The notes: generated from the letters alone by a model not told the origin. Counted from the first letter of the stretch, positions 1-8,986 are shown. The stretch: 64,000 bases of DNA from Alicyclobacillaceae bacterium (GCA_029961045.1 JASBVN010000008.1:37574-101573); one strand, 5' to 3'. Numbers and translations: made by a program.

Positions 1-1104
1 ACCGGAGGGCAGGACGGGCGGGAGGCGGAGATCGACCCGCAGAAAATTCCCGGCGTCGATACCCGCACCGTCGAACAGTACTGGCGGGATATCGTGGAAA
101 AATACGGCGGTTACCTTCCCGAAGACAGCGTGCCCTCGATTCTCGATTTTGTGGAAAAGGGTTCCGGGCCTGCGGCCGTACTCCAGGGGCTGGCCAAATT
201 TCTCCTGGACGAATGGGGGAAGAGCCTCGGACTGCTCGGTATGCTGATCCTCCTGGCGATGTTCTCCGCCGTCCTCGAGACGCTCCAAGATTCCTTCGCC
301 CGCCCTGAAGTCAGCAAAATCGCCTTTGCCGGCGTTTACCTGACTCTGCTCGTCCTGGCGGTGCAGTCTTTCTTTGGGGCCGTCTCCTCGGCCCGGGAGG
401 CGGTCCAGACGATGATCGACTTCATGCTGGCTGTGTTGCCCATGATGACGGCTCTGCTCGCCGCCGTGGGCGCCTTGTCGACCGCCGCCGTGTTCCACCC
501 GCTGATGATCGCGGCCACCCACGCCGTGAGTTATGTCACCCATGCCGTGGTCATCCCGCTGATTTTTTTCAGCGCGGTGCTGGACATCACGAGCTTGCTG
601 TCGGAACGCTACCGGGCGACCCAACTGGCCGGCGTTCTCCGGACGGCCGCCGTGACGGTATTGGGGCTGTGTTTGACCGTCTTCCTCGGTGTCGTCGCCG
701 TCTCCGGCGGAGCGCGGGCCGTCGCCGACGGAGTGGCCATCCGCATCGCCAAGTTCGCCACCGCCAGCCTCGTCCCCGTGGTGGGGAAAATGTTTTCCGA
801 CGCGACGGAAACGGTGGTCGGCGCCTCTCTCCTGCTGAAAAATGCGGTGGGACTGGCCGGGGCGGTGGTGGTGCTCTTGATCTGCGCGTTTCCGGCGCTG
901 AAGATTGTGGCGACGGCCATGGTGTATAACATCGCGGGGGCTTTGCTCCAGCCGCTCGGGATTTCCCTGTTGTCCCAGTGTCTGGGCACGATCGGCAAAA
1001 GTCTTCTGGTCCTGTTTGCCGCGGTGGCGACGGTGGGCATGATGTTTTTCCTCGCGCTTACGGCGATGATCGCGGCGGGCAATCTGTCGGTGATGGTGAG
1101 GTGA
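1..1104 (+). CDS. spoIIIAE: Stage III sporulation protein AE (5' end outside window)
   Basis: The reading frame is open from base 1 and ends with TGA at 1102-1104, so 367 residues are visible and the N-terminus, including any signal peptide, lies outside the window. Several hydrophobic segments between about residues 75 and 365 fit the polytopic SpoIIIAE family (usually near 390-400 aa). SpoIIIAE is a membrane part of the SpoIIIA-SpoIIQ channel linking mother cell and forespore after engulfment. The order AE-AF-AG-AH with a 4 bp gap to spoIIIAF supports the call. The GTG at 94 is an internal codon: residues before it (such as VEQYWRDI) continue the same frame and look coding. Confidence 0.93.
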   Translation, partial: TGGQDGREAEIDPQKIPGVDTRTVEQYWRDIVEKYGGYLPEDSVPSILDFVEKGSGPAAVLQGLAKFLLDEWGKSLGLLGMLILLAMFSAVLETLQDSFARPEVSKIAFAGVYLTLLVLAVQSFFGAVSSAREAVQTMIDFMLAVLPMMTALLAAVGALSTAAVFHPLMIAATHAVSYVTHAVVIPLIFFSAVLDITSLLSERYRATQLAGVLRTAAVTVLGLCLTVFLGVVAVSGGARAVADGVAIRIAKFATASLVPVVGKMFSDATETVVGASLLLKNAVGLAGAVVVLLICAFPALKIVATAMVYNIAGALLQPLGISLLSQCLGTIGKSLLVLFAAVATVGMMFFLALTAMIAAGNLSVMVR

Positions 1105-1108
1105 CGCG

Positions 1109-1777
1109 GTGGACGCCCTGATCGACTGGTTGAGGCAGGTGGTCTTGGTCCTGTTGACGGCCGCTTTTTTGGACTGGTTTTTGCCGACGGCCGCCATGCA
1201 GCGTTACGTCAAAGCGGTCATGGGCTTGGTCGTCGTCGGGACCCTGTTGACGCCCCTCATGCAAGTGTTTCATCTCACCGAAGGTTGGAAGAACGCCGTG
1301 TCCGCCCTTTCGGCACCGGGTCCTCCGGATTCCACCGCGGCGGAGGATGTCTCCGCCCGGGTGATGCGTTGGGAGGCGGAGGAGGTCCAAACCCGGTGGA
1401 AGGAGGAGGTTCGCCGGCGGATTGAAGAACGGGCCCGGGCCGTCTCCGGCCGGGAGGTGTCCGAAGTCCACGTCGAACAAGAAGGGGCGGCCGCTCCGGG
1501 GCGAGTCCCGTCCCCGCCCCCGATCCGGAAAGTGGAGATCGTTTTGGCCCGTTCCTCCGGCGGGCCGCCCCGGGAAACGATCCTTTCCGGCGCCGCGCCG
1601 GAAATCCGGCCGGTCGAGCGGGTCCGGGTGGGCCGGGACGCCCCCTCCGGCGCGGTATCCGAAGATGCCGGAACATCTGCGGAGGATGGCGCTTTGTTTC
1701 GGAGAGTCGCCCAGGCCGTGGCGGCCGATCTGGGGATCGACGCTTCCAAGGTGGAGGTGCGGTTTGATTCATCGTGA
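1109..1777 (+). CDS. spoIIIAF: Stage III sporulation protein AF
   Basis: The product is 222 aa. Two hydrophobic segments near the N-terminus (about residues 9-24 and 35-52) are followed by a charged extracytoplasmic domain, the layout of SpoIIIAF. It is a component of the mother-cell SpoIIIA transenvelope complex that keeps the engulfed forespore active. The GTG start at 1109 lies 4 bp after the spoIIIAE stop, implying translational coupling. The middle of the protein (residues 70-190) is rich in Arg, Glu, Pro and Ala and poorly conserved in this family. The assignment rests on topology plus position. Confidence 0.88.
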   Translation: MDALIDWLRQVVLVLLTAAFLDWFLPTAAMQRYVKAVMGLVVVGTLLTPLMQVFHLTEGWKNAVSALSAPGPPDSTAAEDVSARVMRWEAEEVQTRWKEEVRRRIEERARAVSGREVSEVHVEQEGAAAPGRVPSPPPIRKVEIVLARSSGGPPRETILSGAAPEIRPVERVRVGRDAPSGAVSEDAGTSAEDGALFRRVAQAVAADLGIDASKVEVRFDSS

Positions 1778-1795
1778 GTCCGGGGAGGGGTTTCG

Positions 1796-2356
1796 GTGAA
1801 CTGGGATTCGCTGAAGCAATCGAGGTGGCTTTGGATCTTGGGTTTACTGGGGCTCGTCTTGCTGGGAATCGGCTCTTGGACGCGAACCTCCCCGACGGAG
1901 AAGCCGGTGGGGCCTGCCCCCTCCGACCCGCCCCCGGTTCCGGCAGATGGAGCGGGGCAGATGGAAAACTATGAACGGGCGTACGAACAGCGTTTGACCG
2001 CCATTTTGAACCAACTGCCCGGAATTTCCGGTGTCCGGGTGATGGTCAACGTGGATTCGACCGAGGAGGTGGTTTACGCCCACAATGAGCAGCAACAGCA
2101 GCAGACGGTCAATGAGACGGACAAACAGGGTGGGACCCGGGTGACGACCAGCCGCAACGGGAACGACCAGGTGGTGGTGATCAAGCAGGGGACCGAGCAG
2201 CCGCTGGTGGTCAAGCGGTTGCGGCCGCAGGTGAGGGGCGTGTTGGTGGCGGCCAAGGGGGCGGAAAATGCCCAGGTGCGGATTCAGATCGTGCAGGCGG
2301 TTCAGAGCGTGCTCAACGTGCCGCCGCACCGGATTGCGGTGATTCCCAGCAAATAA
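1796..2356 (+). CDS. spoIIIAG: Stage III sporulation protein AG
   Basis: The product is 186 aa with one N-terminal membrane segment (about residues 11-28) and a C-terminal ring-building domain. SpoIIIAG forms a large oligomeric ring in the mother cell-forespore channel. Residues 55-90 contain the conserved start of the family domain (YEQRLTAILNQLPGISGVRV). A short polyglutamine patch (about residues 98-103) sits in the insertion that makes the beta-barrel of the ring. The GTG start at 1796 follows a purine-rich GGGGAGGGG site. It lies between spoIIIAF and spoIIIAH in the same operon. Confidence 0.93.
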   Translation: MNWDSLKQSRWLWILGLLGLVLLGIGSWTRTSPTEKPVGPAPSDPPPVPADGAGQMENYERAYEQRLTAILNQLPGISGVRVMVNVDSTEEVVYAHNEQQQQQTVNETDKQGGTRVTTSRNGNDQVVVIKQGTEQPLVVKRLRPQVRGVLVAAKGAENAQVRIQIVQAVQSVLNVPPHRIAVIPSK

Positions 2357-2404
2357 TCGCGTCCACCCCTGATGCGTCCGCCCATGAGAGAGGGAGGGAT
2401 CACA

Positions 2405-3004
2405 ATGGCGAAGCGTCAGTCGATCTGGCTGTCGACCATGATGGTCTTGGCGCTGATGGTGATCGGGTATTACACGGTCAACAACGAGAACAAGCCTCTG
2501 CCGGCTGCGACGGACCGCGCAGGGACGGGAGAGACCGGGGCGGTCCCGCCTCTTCCGCCCGGAGAGGACGCCTCCGAAGGGGCGAAGTCGTCCTCCGGAT
2601 CGGGCGCGCCGGCCGACCCGGCCGCCGCCGGAAAGGGCAGCGACTTTTTTGCGGAGATGGCCTTAAAAGAAAAGCAGAGGGAATCGGGAGCCGTCGAGAG
2701 GCTGCAGCAGGTGATCGCCGACCCCAAGTCCTCGGCGGAAGACGTCGCCCGGGCCAACCGCCAACTCCAGCAGATTACCGATATGCAAGGCAAAGCGGAA
2801 CAGGTGGTGGAAATGCTCAAAGGGGCGGGATTTTCCCAGGCGGTCATTCTGCCCTCCGGTCCCGGTGAAGTGAATTACGACCGCGTGTCGGTATACGTCC
2901 AGGCCTCCTCGCTGTCTCCCCAGCAGGCGGTCACCGTGATGGGCATCGTTCATAACCAAATGGGGGTCCCCGCTTCGAACATCACCGTCTACTGGCACGA
3001 ATGA
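2405..3004 (+). CDS. spoIIIAH: Stage III sporulation protein AH
   Basis: The product is 199 aa: one N-terminal membrane anchor (about residues 9-24), a low-complexity Gly/Ala/Pro/Ser linker, and a C-terminal YscJ/FliF-like domain beginning near residue 85. SpoIIIAH is the mother-cell partner that binds forespore SpoIIQ across the intermembrane space. The ATG at 2405 is chosen because GAGGGAGGG lies just upstream and the residues that follow (MAKRQSIWLS) match the family. An upstream in-frame ATG at 2372 would add a hydrophilic tail without support. It is the last gene of the operon and a terminator follows. Confidence 0.93.
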   Translation: MAKRQSIWLSTMMVLALMVIGYYTVNNENKPLPAATDRAGTGETGAVPPLPPGEDASEGAKSSSGSGAPADPAAAGKGSDFFAEMALKEKQRESGAVERLQQVIADPKSSAEDVARANRQLQQITDMQGKAEQVVEMLKGAGFSQAVILPSGPGEVNYDRVSVYVQASSLSPQQAVTVMGIVHNQMGVPASNITVYWHE

Positions 3005-3014
3005 GGTCGCGCCC

Positions 3015-3050
3015 AAAGCGCCCAGTTGGAAAAAGGGCGCTTTTGTTTTT
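3015..3050 (+). terminator. Intrinsic terminator of the spoIIIA operon
   Basis: AAAGCGCCC (3015-3023) pairs with GGGCGCTTT (3035-3043) and runs into a T-rich tract to about 3050. It lies 11 bp after the spoIIIAH stop. Confidence 0.88.
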
Positions 3051-3065
3051 TCCGGACCGGTTGAT

Positions 3066-3094
3066 GCCGCCGGAGGGATCTCTGGCGGCCTTTT
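3066..3094 (+). terminator. Second GC hairpin with T4 tail
   Basis: GCCGCC (3066-3071) pairs with GGCGGC (3084-3089), followed by CTTTT. It probably acts as a backup terminator between spoIIIAH and accB. Confidence 0.5.
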
Positions 3095-3103
3095 GTACGG
3101 CTG

Positions 3104-3112
3104 TGGTATACT
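3104..3112 (+). promoter_or_regulatory. Extended -10 promoter element before accB
   Basis: TGG-TATACT is an extended -10 (TGn plus hexamer) placed 41 bp before the accB ATG and just after the terminators. No good -35 hexamer is seen, as expected for an extended -10 promoter. Confidence 0.5.
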
Positions 3113-3153
3113 GATCCAAGTTGAACGCATGCTCAGACGAGGAGTGACCGCAC

Positions 3154-3705
3154 ATGTTCAGGGTAACGGAGATTCGGGAACTGATCCGGCTGATGGACGA
3201 GACGAGCGTCGTGGAATTGGAAGTGGAAACAGAGGGGGCGCGGCTGTCGATCCGCAAAGCAGCCGGGGCCGTCCCCGCCGCCGGGGCCGTCCCCGCCGTT
3301 GCCGTACAACCGGCTCCGGCGACGGCGGCGGGACAAGCCGCGACCACTCCGGTTGTCGCTCCGACCCCGAAGGAAGAGGTCCGAACCGAGGCGCCCGCTC
3401 AGCCCAAACCGGCCGAATCGCCCTCTGCGCCGTCCCGGGCGGCGGAGAGCGAGCCGGACGCCAAGTTTCACACGATCACGTCTCCCATGGTGGGGACGTT
3501 CTACCGCGCACCGGCGCCGGACGCCGAACCCTATGTCCAGGTCGGCAGCCGGGTCACCGAGAAAACGGTGGTGTGCATCGTCGAAGCGATGAAATTGATG
3601 AACGAAATCGAGGCGGATTGCCGGGGAGAGATCGTCGAAATCCTCGCCGAAAACGGCCAATTGGTCGAGTTCGGGCAGCCCCTGTTTCGGGTGCGCCTGG
3701 ACTGA
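3154..3705 (+). CDS. accB: Acetyl-CoA carboxylase biotin carboxyl carrier protein
   Basis: The product is 183 aa. The C-terminal biotinyl/lipoyl domain carries the biotinylation motif EAMKLMNE, with Lys147 the predicted biotin site. The N-terminal 35 residues form the family's dimerisation segment, and residues 40-100 are an Ala/Pro-rich flexible linker. The protein carries the carboxyl group from biotin carboxylase to the transcarboxylase, making malonyl-CoA for fatty acid synthesis. The start ATG at 3154 has GAGGAG upstream. accC follows 15 bp later, as in B. subtilis. Confidence 0.96.
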   Translation: MFRVTEIRELIRLMDETSVVELEVETEGARLSIRKAAGAVPAAGAVPAVAVQPAPATAAGQAATTPVVAPTPKEEVRTEAPAQPKPAESPSAPSRAAESEPDAKFHTITSPMVGTFYRAPAPDAEPYVQVGSRVTEKTVVCIVEAMKLMNEIEADCRGEIVEILAENGQLVEFGQPLFRVRLD

Positions 3706-3720
3706 CGGGGGGTTCGGCCG

Positions 3721-5061
3721 ATGTTTAAAAAAATCCTGATTGCCAACCGCGGAGAGATCGCGGTGCGGGTGATCCGGGCGTGCCGTGAGCTGGGGATCCG
3801 GACGGTGGCGATCTATTCCGAGGCCGATCGGGACGCGCTCCACGTGCAGATGGCCGACGAGGCTTATTGCGTAGGGCCTACGCCCAGCAAACAGAGTTAT
3901 CTCCACATCGCCAACATCATGAGTTTGGCGACGAAAACGGGAGTCGACGCCATCCACCCCGGTTACGGCTTCCTTGCGGAAAACAGCGACTTCGCGGAAA
4001 TTTCCGAGGCGTGCAACATCACCTTCATCGGCCCGCCGGCCAAGGCGATTGAGCAGATGGGCGATAAATCCATGGCCAAAGAGACGATGAAAAGGGCGGG
4101 GGTTCCGACGGTGCCGGGAACCGACGGCCTCATCGAAGACGAGAGCGAAGCCCTGAAGGTAGCGGAAGAGATCGGGTATCCTGTGATCATCAAAGCCACG
4201 GCCGGAGGCGGGGGCAAGGGGATGCGGGTGGCGAACAACTCCGACGAACTGATCAAAGGCATCGCCACGGCCCGCTCGGAAGCTGAGACCGCCTTCGGAA
4301 ATGCCGGGGTATATCTGGAGAAATACATCGAGGAACCCCGCCACGTGGAGATCCAGATCATGGCGGACCGGCACGGCCGTGCGGTGTACCTCGGTGAGCG
4401 GGACTGTTCCATCCAGCGCCGCCATCAAAAGTTGATCGAGGAGGCGCCCTGTCCCGTCTTGACTCCCGAGTTGCGGGAAAAAATGGGACAGGCCGCGGTC
4501 CGGGCAGCCCTGGCGGTGGAGTACGTCGGCGCCGGGACGGTCGAGTTCCTTTTGGATCGAGAAGGGAATTTTTATTTCATGGAAATGAACACCCGCATTC
4601 AGGTGGAGCACCCGGTGACGGAGTGGGTGACCGGATACGACCTGATCCGCGAACAGATTCTCGTGGCCGCCGGAGAGCCCCTTTCCATGCGCCAGGAAGA
4701 CGTGCAGCTCCGGGGTTGGGCCATCGAATGCCGGATCAATGCCGAGGATCCGGACCGCAATTTTCTCCCCTCGCCGGGGGTGATCCGGGAATACTTGCCT
4801 CCCGGGGGCATCGGGGTGCGGGTGGACAGCGCCGTCTATCCGGGTTACCGGGTCTCGCCCTTTTACGATTCCATGATCGCGAAGTTAATTGTTTGGGCGC
4901 CGACGCGGCAAGAGGCGATTGCCCGGATGAAGCGGGCCCTGTCCGAATTCCGCATTGAAGGGATCAAGACGACGATCCCCTTCCACCTCAAGGTCCTCGA
5001 TCATCCGGCTTTTGTAGAAGGTCGAGTTCATACGCGGTTTCTCGAAATGTATGCACTCTGA
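3721..5061 (+). CDS. accC: Acetyl-CoA carboxylase, biotin carboxylase subunit
   Basis: The product is 446 aa, the usual length. It is an ATP-grasp enzyme that carboxylates the biotin of AccB using ATP and bicarbonate. Visible marks are the N-terminal [21 protein letters not shown], the glycine-rich ATP loop AGGGGKGMR (about residues 162-170), and the catalytic region [15 protein letters not shown] (about residues 286-300). It forms an operon with accB, giving a biotin carboxylase/BCCP pair; the carboxyltransferase subunits are not in the window. The stop codon lies inside a short tandem repeat. Confidence 0.97.
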   Translation: MFKKILIANRGEIAVRVIRACRELGIRTVAIYSEADRDALHVQMADEAYCVGPTPSKQSYLHIANIMSLATKTGVDAIHPGYGFLAENSDFAEISEACNITFIGPPAKAIEQMGDKSMAKETMKRAGVPTVPGTDGLIEDESEALKVAEEIGYPVIIKATAGGGGKGMRVANNSDELIKGIATARSEAETAFGNAGVYLEKYIEEPRHVEIQIMADRHGRAVYLGERDCSIQRRHQKLIEEAPCPVLTPELREKMGQAAVRAALAVEYVGAGTVEFLLDREGNFYFMEMNTRIQVEHPVTEWVTGYDLIREQILVAAGEPLSMRQEDVQLRGWAIECRINAEDPDRNFLPSPGVIREYLPPGGIGVRVDSAVYPGYRVSPFYDSMIAKLIVWAPTRQEAIARMKRALSEFRIEGIKTTIPFHLKVLDHPAFVEGRVHTRFLEMYAL

Positions 5062-5091
5062 TGTACTCGCTCTGATGTATGCGCTCTGAGC
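5050..5091 (+). repeat. Three tandem 14-bp units across the accC stop codon
   Basis: Units TATGCACTCTGATG, TACTCGCTCTGATG and TATGCGCTCTGAGC follow each other directly. The accC stop (TGA, 5059-5061) falls in the first unit, so the other copies are in the 3' untranslated part. Confidence 0.75.
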
Positions 5092-5157
5092 GCGGGGATC
5101 CGCCTTGAGCGGCAAAGGTGCATTCCGGCGGAAGAAATTGCCCGCCGGCGAAGGCTT

Positions 5158-5166
5158 TGATATACT
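5158..5166 (+). promoter_or_regulatory. Extended -10 promoter element before the Asp23 gene
   Basis: TGA-TATACT is an extended -10 element 41 bp before the chosen GTG start at 5208. No clear -35 is visible. Confidence 0.5.
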
Positions 5167-5207
5167 TGCCTGTGTCGATGGATGAACGCGAACGGAGGGA
5201 CGGTCCC

Positions 5208-5603
5208 GTGATCCAACCGGAAGATGCGATGACGGAAAGGGGAAGTATCCGGATCGCCAATGAGGTCATCGAGGTCATCGCCGGACTGGCGGCGACGGAA
5301 GTGCCGGGCGTGGCGGGCATGAGCGGGGGCGTCGTCGGCGGAATTGCCGAACTGCTGGGAAGAAAGAATCTGTCCAAGGGCGTCAAGGTGGAAGTCGGCC
5401 AAAAACAGTGCGCCGTAGACGTATCGATCGTGGCCGAGTACGGAGCCCGGATTCCCGATGTGGCGAGCTCGATCCAGGAGAACGTCAAGCGGGCCATCGA
5501 ATCCATGACCGGCCTCGAGGTGGTGGAGGTCAACGTCCACGTCCTCGGAGTGGCGTTCAAACAGGAGGAAAAGGGAGAGGAACCGCCCCAGCGGGTGGTC
5601 TGA
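5208..5603 (+). CDS. Asp23/Gls24 family envelope stress protein (YqhY-like)
   Basis: The product is 131 aa. The Asp23 fold is recognised from IRIANEVIEVIAGLAATEVPGV near residues 11-33, a Gly-rich loop, and the C-terminal VVEVNVHVLGVAF strand. YqhY in B. subtilis occupies the same position next to accBC, and is thought to influence acetyl-CoA carboxylase activity. The GTG start at 5208 has GGAGGG 8 bp upstream. An earlier ATG at 5118 would overlap the likely promoter. The following two genes encode the AmaP membrane anchor type and DUF2273, which form an envelope module with Asp23 proteins. Confidence 0.9.
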   Translation: MIQPEDAMTERGSIRIANEVIEVIAGLAATEVPGVAGMSGGVVGGIAELLGRKNLSKGVKVEVGQKQCAVDVSIVAEYGARIPDVASSIQENVKRAIESMTGLEVVEVNVHVLGVAFKQEEKGEEPPQRVV

Positions 5604-5642
5604 GGATTCCTCGCCCGGGAATCCATGGGGGGGTTGCACCTC

Positions 5643-6182
5643 GTGCATGCAGCGGATCGGGTGTTATTGCGAATTTACGCTCTGGTGGTCGGGCTTGTAG
5701 CCCTGGGGGCCGCATTGTGGGCGGCCGGCTGGAAGGCGGTGGGCGCGTGGGTGTCCGGGTTGGATCCGGCGGCGGTGCTCGCCGCCGGAATCATCCTGCT
5801 GGTGGTCAGCCTCCGCTTTTTGTTCCTGCGCGGCCGGGAGCCTGCGCCGGCCGCGGTGGTGCTGCACAGGGCGGAGGGGGATGTGGCCATCGCCCTGAGG
5901 GCCATCGAACAACTGGCCTCCCGGACGGCCCGCCAGGTTCGGGGAGTGGACGAGCTCCGGGCCGCGGTGCGGCCGGAAGGGGAGCGCGTGGCGATCCGCC
6001 TGAAGGTGGTGGTCAAACCGGACGTGGCCATTCCGGCCATGGTGGAACAGCTGCAGGAGTCGGTGCGGGAGTATGTCGAACACACTTCCGGCCTGCGCGT
6101 CTCCAGCGTGCGCGTGCACGTCTCGGGAATCGCGGGAGAAGTTTTGTGGCGCGGCGGCCGGGAAAAGCGGCGGGTGCTGTGA
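5643..6182 (+). CDS. amaP: Alkaline shock response membrane anchor protein (AmaP-like)
   Basis: The product is 179 aa with two membrane segments (about residues 11-30 and 41-57) and a cytoplasmic C-terminal domain resembling a degenerate Asp23 repeat (VRVHVSGIAG at the end). AmaP proteins anchor Asp23 at the membrane. I prefer GTG 5643 because a GGGGGGG tract lies 9 bp upstream; an ATG at 5625 is also in frame. It sits between the Asp23 gene and a DUF2273 gene with tight spacing, so the three are probably co-transcribed and act together at the envelope. Confidence 0.85.
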   Translation: MHAADRVLLRIYALVVGLVALGAALWAAGWKAVGAWVSGLDPAAVLAAGIILLVVSLRFLFLRGREPAPAAVVLHRAEGDVAIALRAIEQLASRTARQVRGVDELRAAVRPEGERVAIRLKVVVKPDVAIPAMVEQLQESVREYVEHTSGLRVSSVRVHVSGIAGEVLWRGGREKRRVL

Positions 6183-6183
6183 C

Positions 6184-6417
6184 ATGCAAGGCAAACGCCT
6201 GTTGGCCTGGTTGTGGGAACATCATCCCGGCAAGTTGATCGGCACCGGGTTGGGGATTGCGGCCGGGGTCGTGTTTTTGCTGGTCGGATTTTGGCGAGCT
6301 CTGATCTTCGCCTTTTTTGTTTGGTTAGGCTATGTATGGGGGCGCGCGTGGGACCGCCGGGAAGACTGGCGGGATGTCATCGAACGCCTCTTGCCCTCGC
6401 GATACCGGGATTCTTGA
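6184..6417 (+). CDS. DUF2273 small membrane protein
   Basis: The product is 77 aa. The sequence WEHHPGKLIGTGLGIAAGVV followed by a second hydrophobic stretch and a charged tail is typical of DUF2273 proteins, small two-helix membrane proteins encoded beside Asp23 and AmaP. The ATG at 6184 begins directly after the amaP stop. The molecular role is unknown; gene context suggests that it helps place the Asp23 complex at the membrane. Confidence 0.85.
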   Translation: MQGKRLLAWLWEHHPGKLIGTGLGIAAGVVFLLVGFWRALIFAFFVWLGYVWGRAWDRREDWRDVIERLLPSRYRDS

Positions 6418-6431
6418 GGGGAGGTGAGGGG

Positions 6432-6869
6432 GTGAGACGGCGGGCCGCAAGGGAAAAGGCTTTGCAAGCACTGTTTGCGGTCGACCTCGGCGGCCTCCGG
6501 CCGGAAGAAGCCCTTGCCCGGGTTTTGGAAGCGGATCCGGACGAGGAGGAAGGCCCCCGGCCGGATGCGGAATTTGCCGAACAGTTGGTTTTGGGGACGG
6601 CGGCCTGCCGGGAGCGGGTCGACGCCGTGTTGAAAGCATACAGCACCGGCTGGGAGCTGGGCCGCATGGCCTCCGTCGACCGCAACATCCTCCGGCTTTC
6701 GGTCTATGAATTGATGTATCGGCCCGAGACGCCGGTGAGCGTCGTCATGAACGAAGCCGTAGAACTGGCCAAAAAATTCAGCACGGAGGAGTCCGGGCGG
6801 TTCGTCAACGGCGTGCTGGCGCGGATTATCCCCCACCTCGAAGAATTGCGGGCCGGGGTGGCGGAATGA
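6432..6869 (+). CDS. nusB: Transcription antitermination factor NusB
   Basis: The product is 145 aa, normal for NusB. It starts RRRAAREKALQALFAVD and ends with the family's EAVELAKKFSTEESGRFVNGVLARI. NusB binds boxA RNA with S10/NusE in rRNA antitermination. The GTG start at 6432 has GAGGTGAGGGG immediately upstream. Its stop overlaps the next gene's ATG (ATGA), so the Kae1-like protein is translationally coupled to it. Confidence 0.95.
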   Translation: MRRRAAREKALQALFAVDLGGLRPEEALARVLEADPDEEEGPRPDAEFAEQLVLGTAACRERVDAVLKAYSTGWELGRMASVDRNILRLSVYELMYRPETPVSVVMNEAVELAKKFSTEESGRFVNGVLARIIPHLEELRAGVAE

Positions 6870-7843
6870 CGGGTCGGCTCGGGCTCGGCATCGACACCAG
6901 CAACTACACCACCTCGATTTGCGTGGTCGATGAACGGGGGGCGGTCTTGTACGACGGCCGCCGCACGCTGGCGGTGGCGCCCGGCTCCCGGGGACTGCGG
7001 CAATCGGAAGCCCTTTTTCTTCATTTGCATCATCTGCCGGAGCTGATGTCCGAACTGTCGGTGTCGGGGATCGACCTGGGAAGGGTGTCGGCCGTGGCGG
7101 CCAGCGTGCGGCCCAGGCCCGCGGAAGGGTCGTACATGCCGGTATTCGTCCCCGGCGCCAGCCTGGCCAAAAGTTTGGCGGCCGCCTGGAAGGTGCCTTT
7201 CCGCGGGGTCAGCCATCAGGAGGGCCATCTGGCGGCCGCAGAGGCGGATGCGGGCGGAGTGGATGCCGAAGCGTTTCTCGCCGTGCACGTCTCCGGCGGC
7301 ACCACGGACGTACTCGCCGTACAGAGGCGGCCGGGAGGTTATCGGGTGGACGCGCTGGGAGAGAGCCTCGACCTGCACGCCGGGCAGTTGATCGATCGGG
7401 TCGGCGTGGCCATGGGCTTGCCTTTTCCCGCAGGCCCCGCCCTCGAGCAGCTGGCGGACGGGGTGCCCTCCGGAGAACGGCTGCGGATCCCCGCTTTGCC
7501 CGTGACGGTCAAGGGGTGCTCCATCAGTTTTTCCGGGCCGCAAGCGGAAGCCCTCCGCCGGGTGGAACGGGGCGATCCCCCGGCGCACATCGCCGCCGCG
7601 GTCCTGCGGTGCGTCGCCAAAGCGCTTGAAAAGGCGCTGTTGCACGCCCTGGGCCAGAGACCGGAGCGGCACGTCTTGATCGTCGGGGGCGTGGCGGCCA
7701 ACCGGTGGATCCGGGAACGGCTGCGCCGCCGCCTCGAACACCCGGCGGTGGGGGCGAAACTGCATTTTGCCTCCCCGGAATATTCCCGGGACAACGCCCG
7801 GGGAGTGGCTTGGCTGGGTCTCCAGGGGCCGGGAAATTGGTAA
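6866..7843 (+). CDS. Kae1/TsaD-like paralogue (peptidase M22-like family)
   Basis: The product is 325 aa and belongs to the ASKHA-fold TsaD/Kae1/YgjD superfamily. Visible motifs are [10 protein letters not shown] at the N-terminus, the metal-binding HxxxH pair (His117 and His121 in SHQEGH), [22 protein letters not shown] and Asp309 in YSRDNARG. True TsaD makes t6A tRNA with TsaB/TsaE, which are not nearby. The nusB-linked copy resembles a second, divergent family found in some Bacillota and Clostridia, whose function is not established. Active-site residues look intact, so it probably binds a nucleotide and a metal. It overlaps nusB by 4 bp. Confidence 0.85.
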   Translation: MTGRLGLGIDTSNYTTSICVVDERGAVLYDGRRTLAVAPGSRGLRQSEALFLHLHHLPELMSELSVSGIDLGRVSAVAASVRPRPAEGSYMPVFVPGASLAKSLAAAWKVPFRGVSHQEGHLAAAEADAGGVDAEAFLAVHVSGGTTDVLAVQRRPGGYRVDALGESLDLHAGQLIDRVGVAMGLPFPAGPALEQLADGVPSGERLRIPALPVTVKGCSISFSGPQAEALRRVERGDPPAHIAAAVLRCVAKALEKALLHALGQRPERHVLIVGGVAANRWIRERLRRRLEHPAVGAKLHFASPEYSRDNARGVAWLGLQGPGNW

Positions 7844-7872
7844 ATTTGACGGAATTCCGCAATGGAAATGAG

Positions 7873-7901
7873 TTCCCGCCGCCGGGCGATCTTAGTATAA
7901 T
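7873..7901 (+). promoter_or_regulatory. Probable sigma-A promoter of the ferredoxin-NADP reductase gene
   Basis: A perfect TATAAT (7896-7901) lies 40 bp before the ATG. The -35 position 17 bp upstream reads TTCCCG, a weak match. Confidence 0.55.
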
Positions 7902-7941
7902 GGTGTCGGTATTTTGGGACTTGCGACGAGGAGGAAAAGGG

Positions 7942-8955
7942 ATGCCCGAACAACTGGAACATTGCAGGGAACAAGACGAGATTTTCGATGTCACCATCAT
8001 AGGCGGGGGTCCGACCGGTCTGTTTGCGGCCTTTTACGCCGGCGTACGGGATATGAAGACCAAGATCATCGACAGCCTCCCGCAATTGGGGGGCCAGCTG
8101 GCGGAGTTATACCCGGAAAAATACATTTACGACGTAGGCGGTTTTCCGAAGGTGCGGGCGAAGGAACTGGTCGAACGGCTGATCGAGCAAGCCTTCCAGT
8201 ACCATCCTGAAGTGTGCCTGAATGAACAGGTGCAAGACCTCCGCAAGCGGGAGGACGGGATCTTCGAACTGCGGACCAATCAGCGGGTCCACCTGAGCCG
8301 GTCCGTGATCATCACCGCCGGGATCGGATCTTTTACGCCGAGGCCGCTGCCGGCGGAGGGGGCCCAGCGGTTCGAGGGGCGGGGCGTGTACTACTACATC
8401 GACAACTTGGAGAAATTCCGCGGCCTGTCCGTCTTGGTGGTGGGCGGTGGAGATTCGGCGGTGGATTTTGCCCTGATGCTGGAACCGGTGGCCGAGAAGG
8501 TCACCCTCATCCACCGGCGAGACCAGTTCCGGGCCCACGAGGACAGCGTGAAGAAGCTGTTCGCTTCCAAGGTGGAGGTCAAAACCTTCTATGAGCTAAA
8601 ACGGGTTCACGGGGAGGACGCCATTGAACGGGTGACCATCGTCCACAATAAGACGGGGCAAGAGATGGATCTTCCGGTCCAGGCGATCATCTCGGGACTG
8701 GGCTTCTCCGCCTCCCTCGGGCCCATCTTGAACTGGGGACTGAAGATGGAGGACAACGCCATCGTGGTCAACACGAAGATGGAAACGAACATTCCCGGAG
8801 TGTATGCCGCCGGGGACATCGTGACGTATCCAGGAAAGCTGAAGTTGATTGCGACCGGTTTCGGCGAGGCGCCGACGGCGGTCAACAACGCGAAAACATA
8901 TCTCGACCCGCAGGCGAAGTTGTTCCCCGGCCACAGCAGCAACCGCAAAGAGTAG
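7942..8955 (+). CDS. Ferredoxin--NADP(+) reductase, thioredoxin-reductase-like type
   Basis: The product is 337 aa with two Rossmann motifs: FAD-binding [17 protein letters not shown] near the N-terminus and NADPH-binding [13 protein letters not shown] near residue 160. The C-terminal FAD motif is [22 protein letters not shown]. It lacks the CxxC of thioredoxin reductase, so it matches the YumC-type ferredoxin/flavodoxin reductases of Bacillota. These move electrons between NADPH and ferredoxin. The ATG at 7942 has GAGGAGG upstream, and the gene has its own promoter and terminator, so it is probably monocistronic. Confidence 0.93.
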   Translation: MPEQLEHCREQDEIFDVTIIGGGPTGLFAAFYAGVRDMKTKIIDSLPQLGGQLAELYPEKYIYDVGGFPKVRAKELVERLIEQAFQYHPEVCLNEQVQDLRKREDGIFELRTNQRVHLSRSVIITAGIGSFTPRPLPAEGAQRFEGRGVYYYIDNLEKFRGLSVLVVGGGDSAVDFALMLEPVAEKVTLIHRRDQFRAHEDSVKKLFASKVEVKTFYELKRVHGEDAIERVTIVHNKTGQEMDLPVQAIISGLGFSASLGPILNWGLKMEDNAIVVNTKMETNIPGVYAAGDIVTYPGKLKLIATGFGEAPTAVNNAKTYLDPQAKLFPGHSSNRKE

Positions 8956-8986
8956 GTGCGGCGCCCGGCGCCGCGCCGCCGCAAAG

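Noticed and set aside
3133..4611. 492-codon open frame antisense to accB/accC
   Set aside because: The sense genes are certain, and the antisense product has typical shadow composition.
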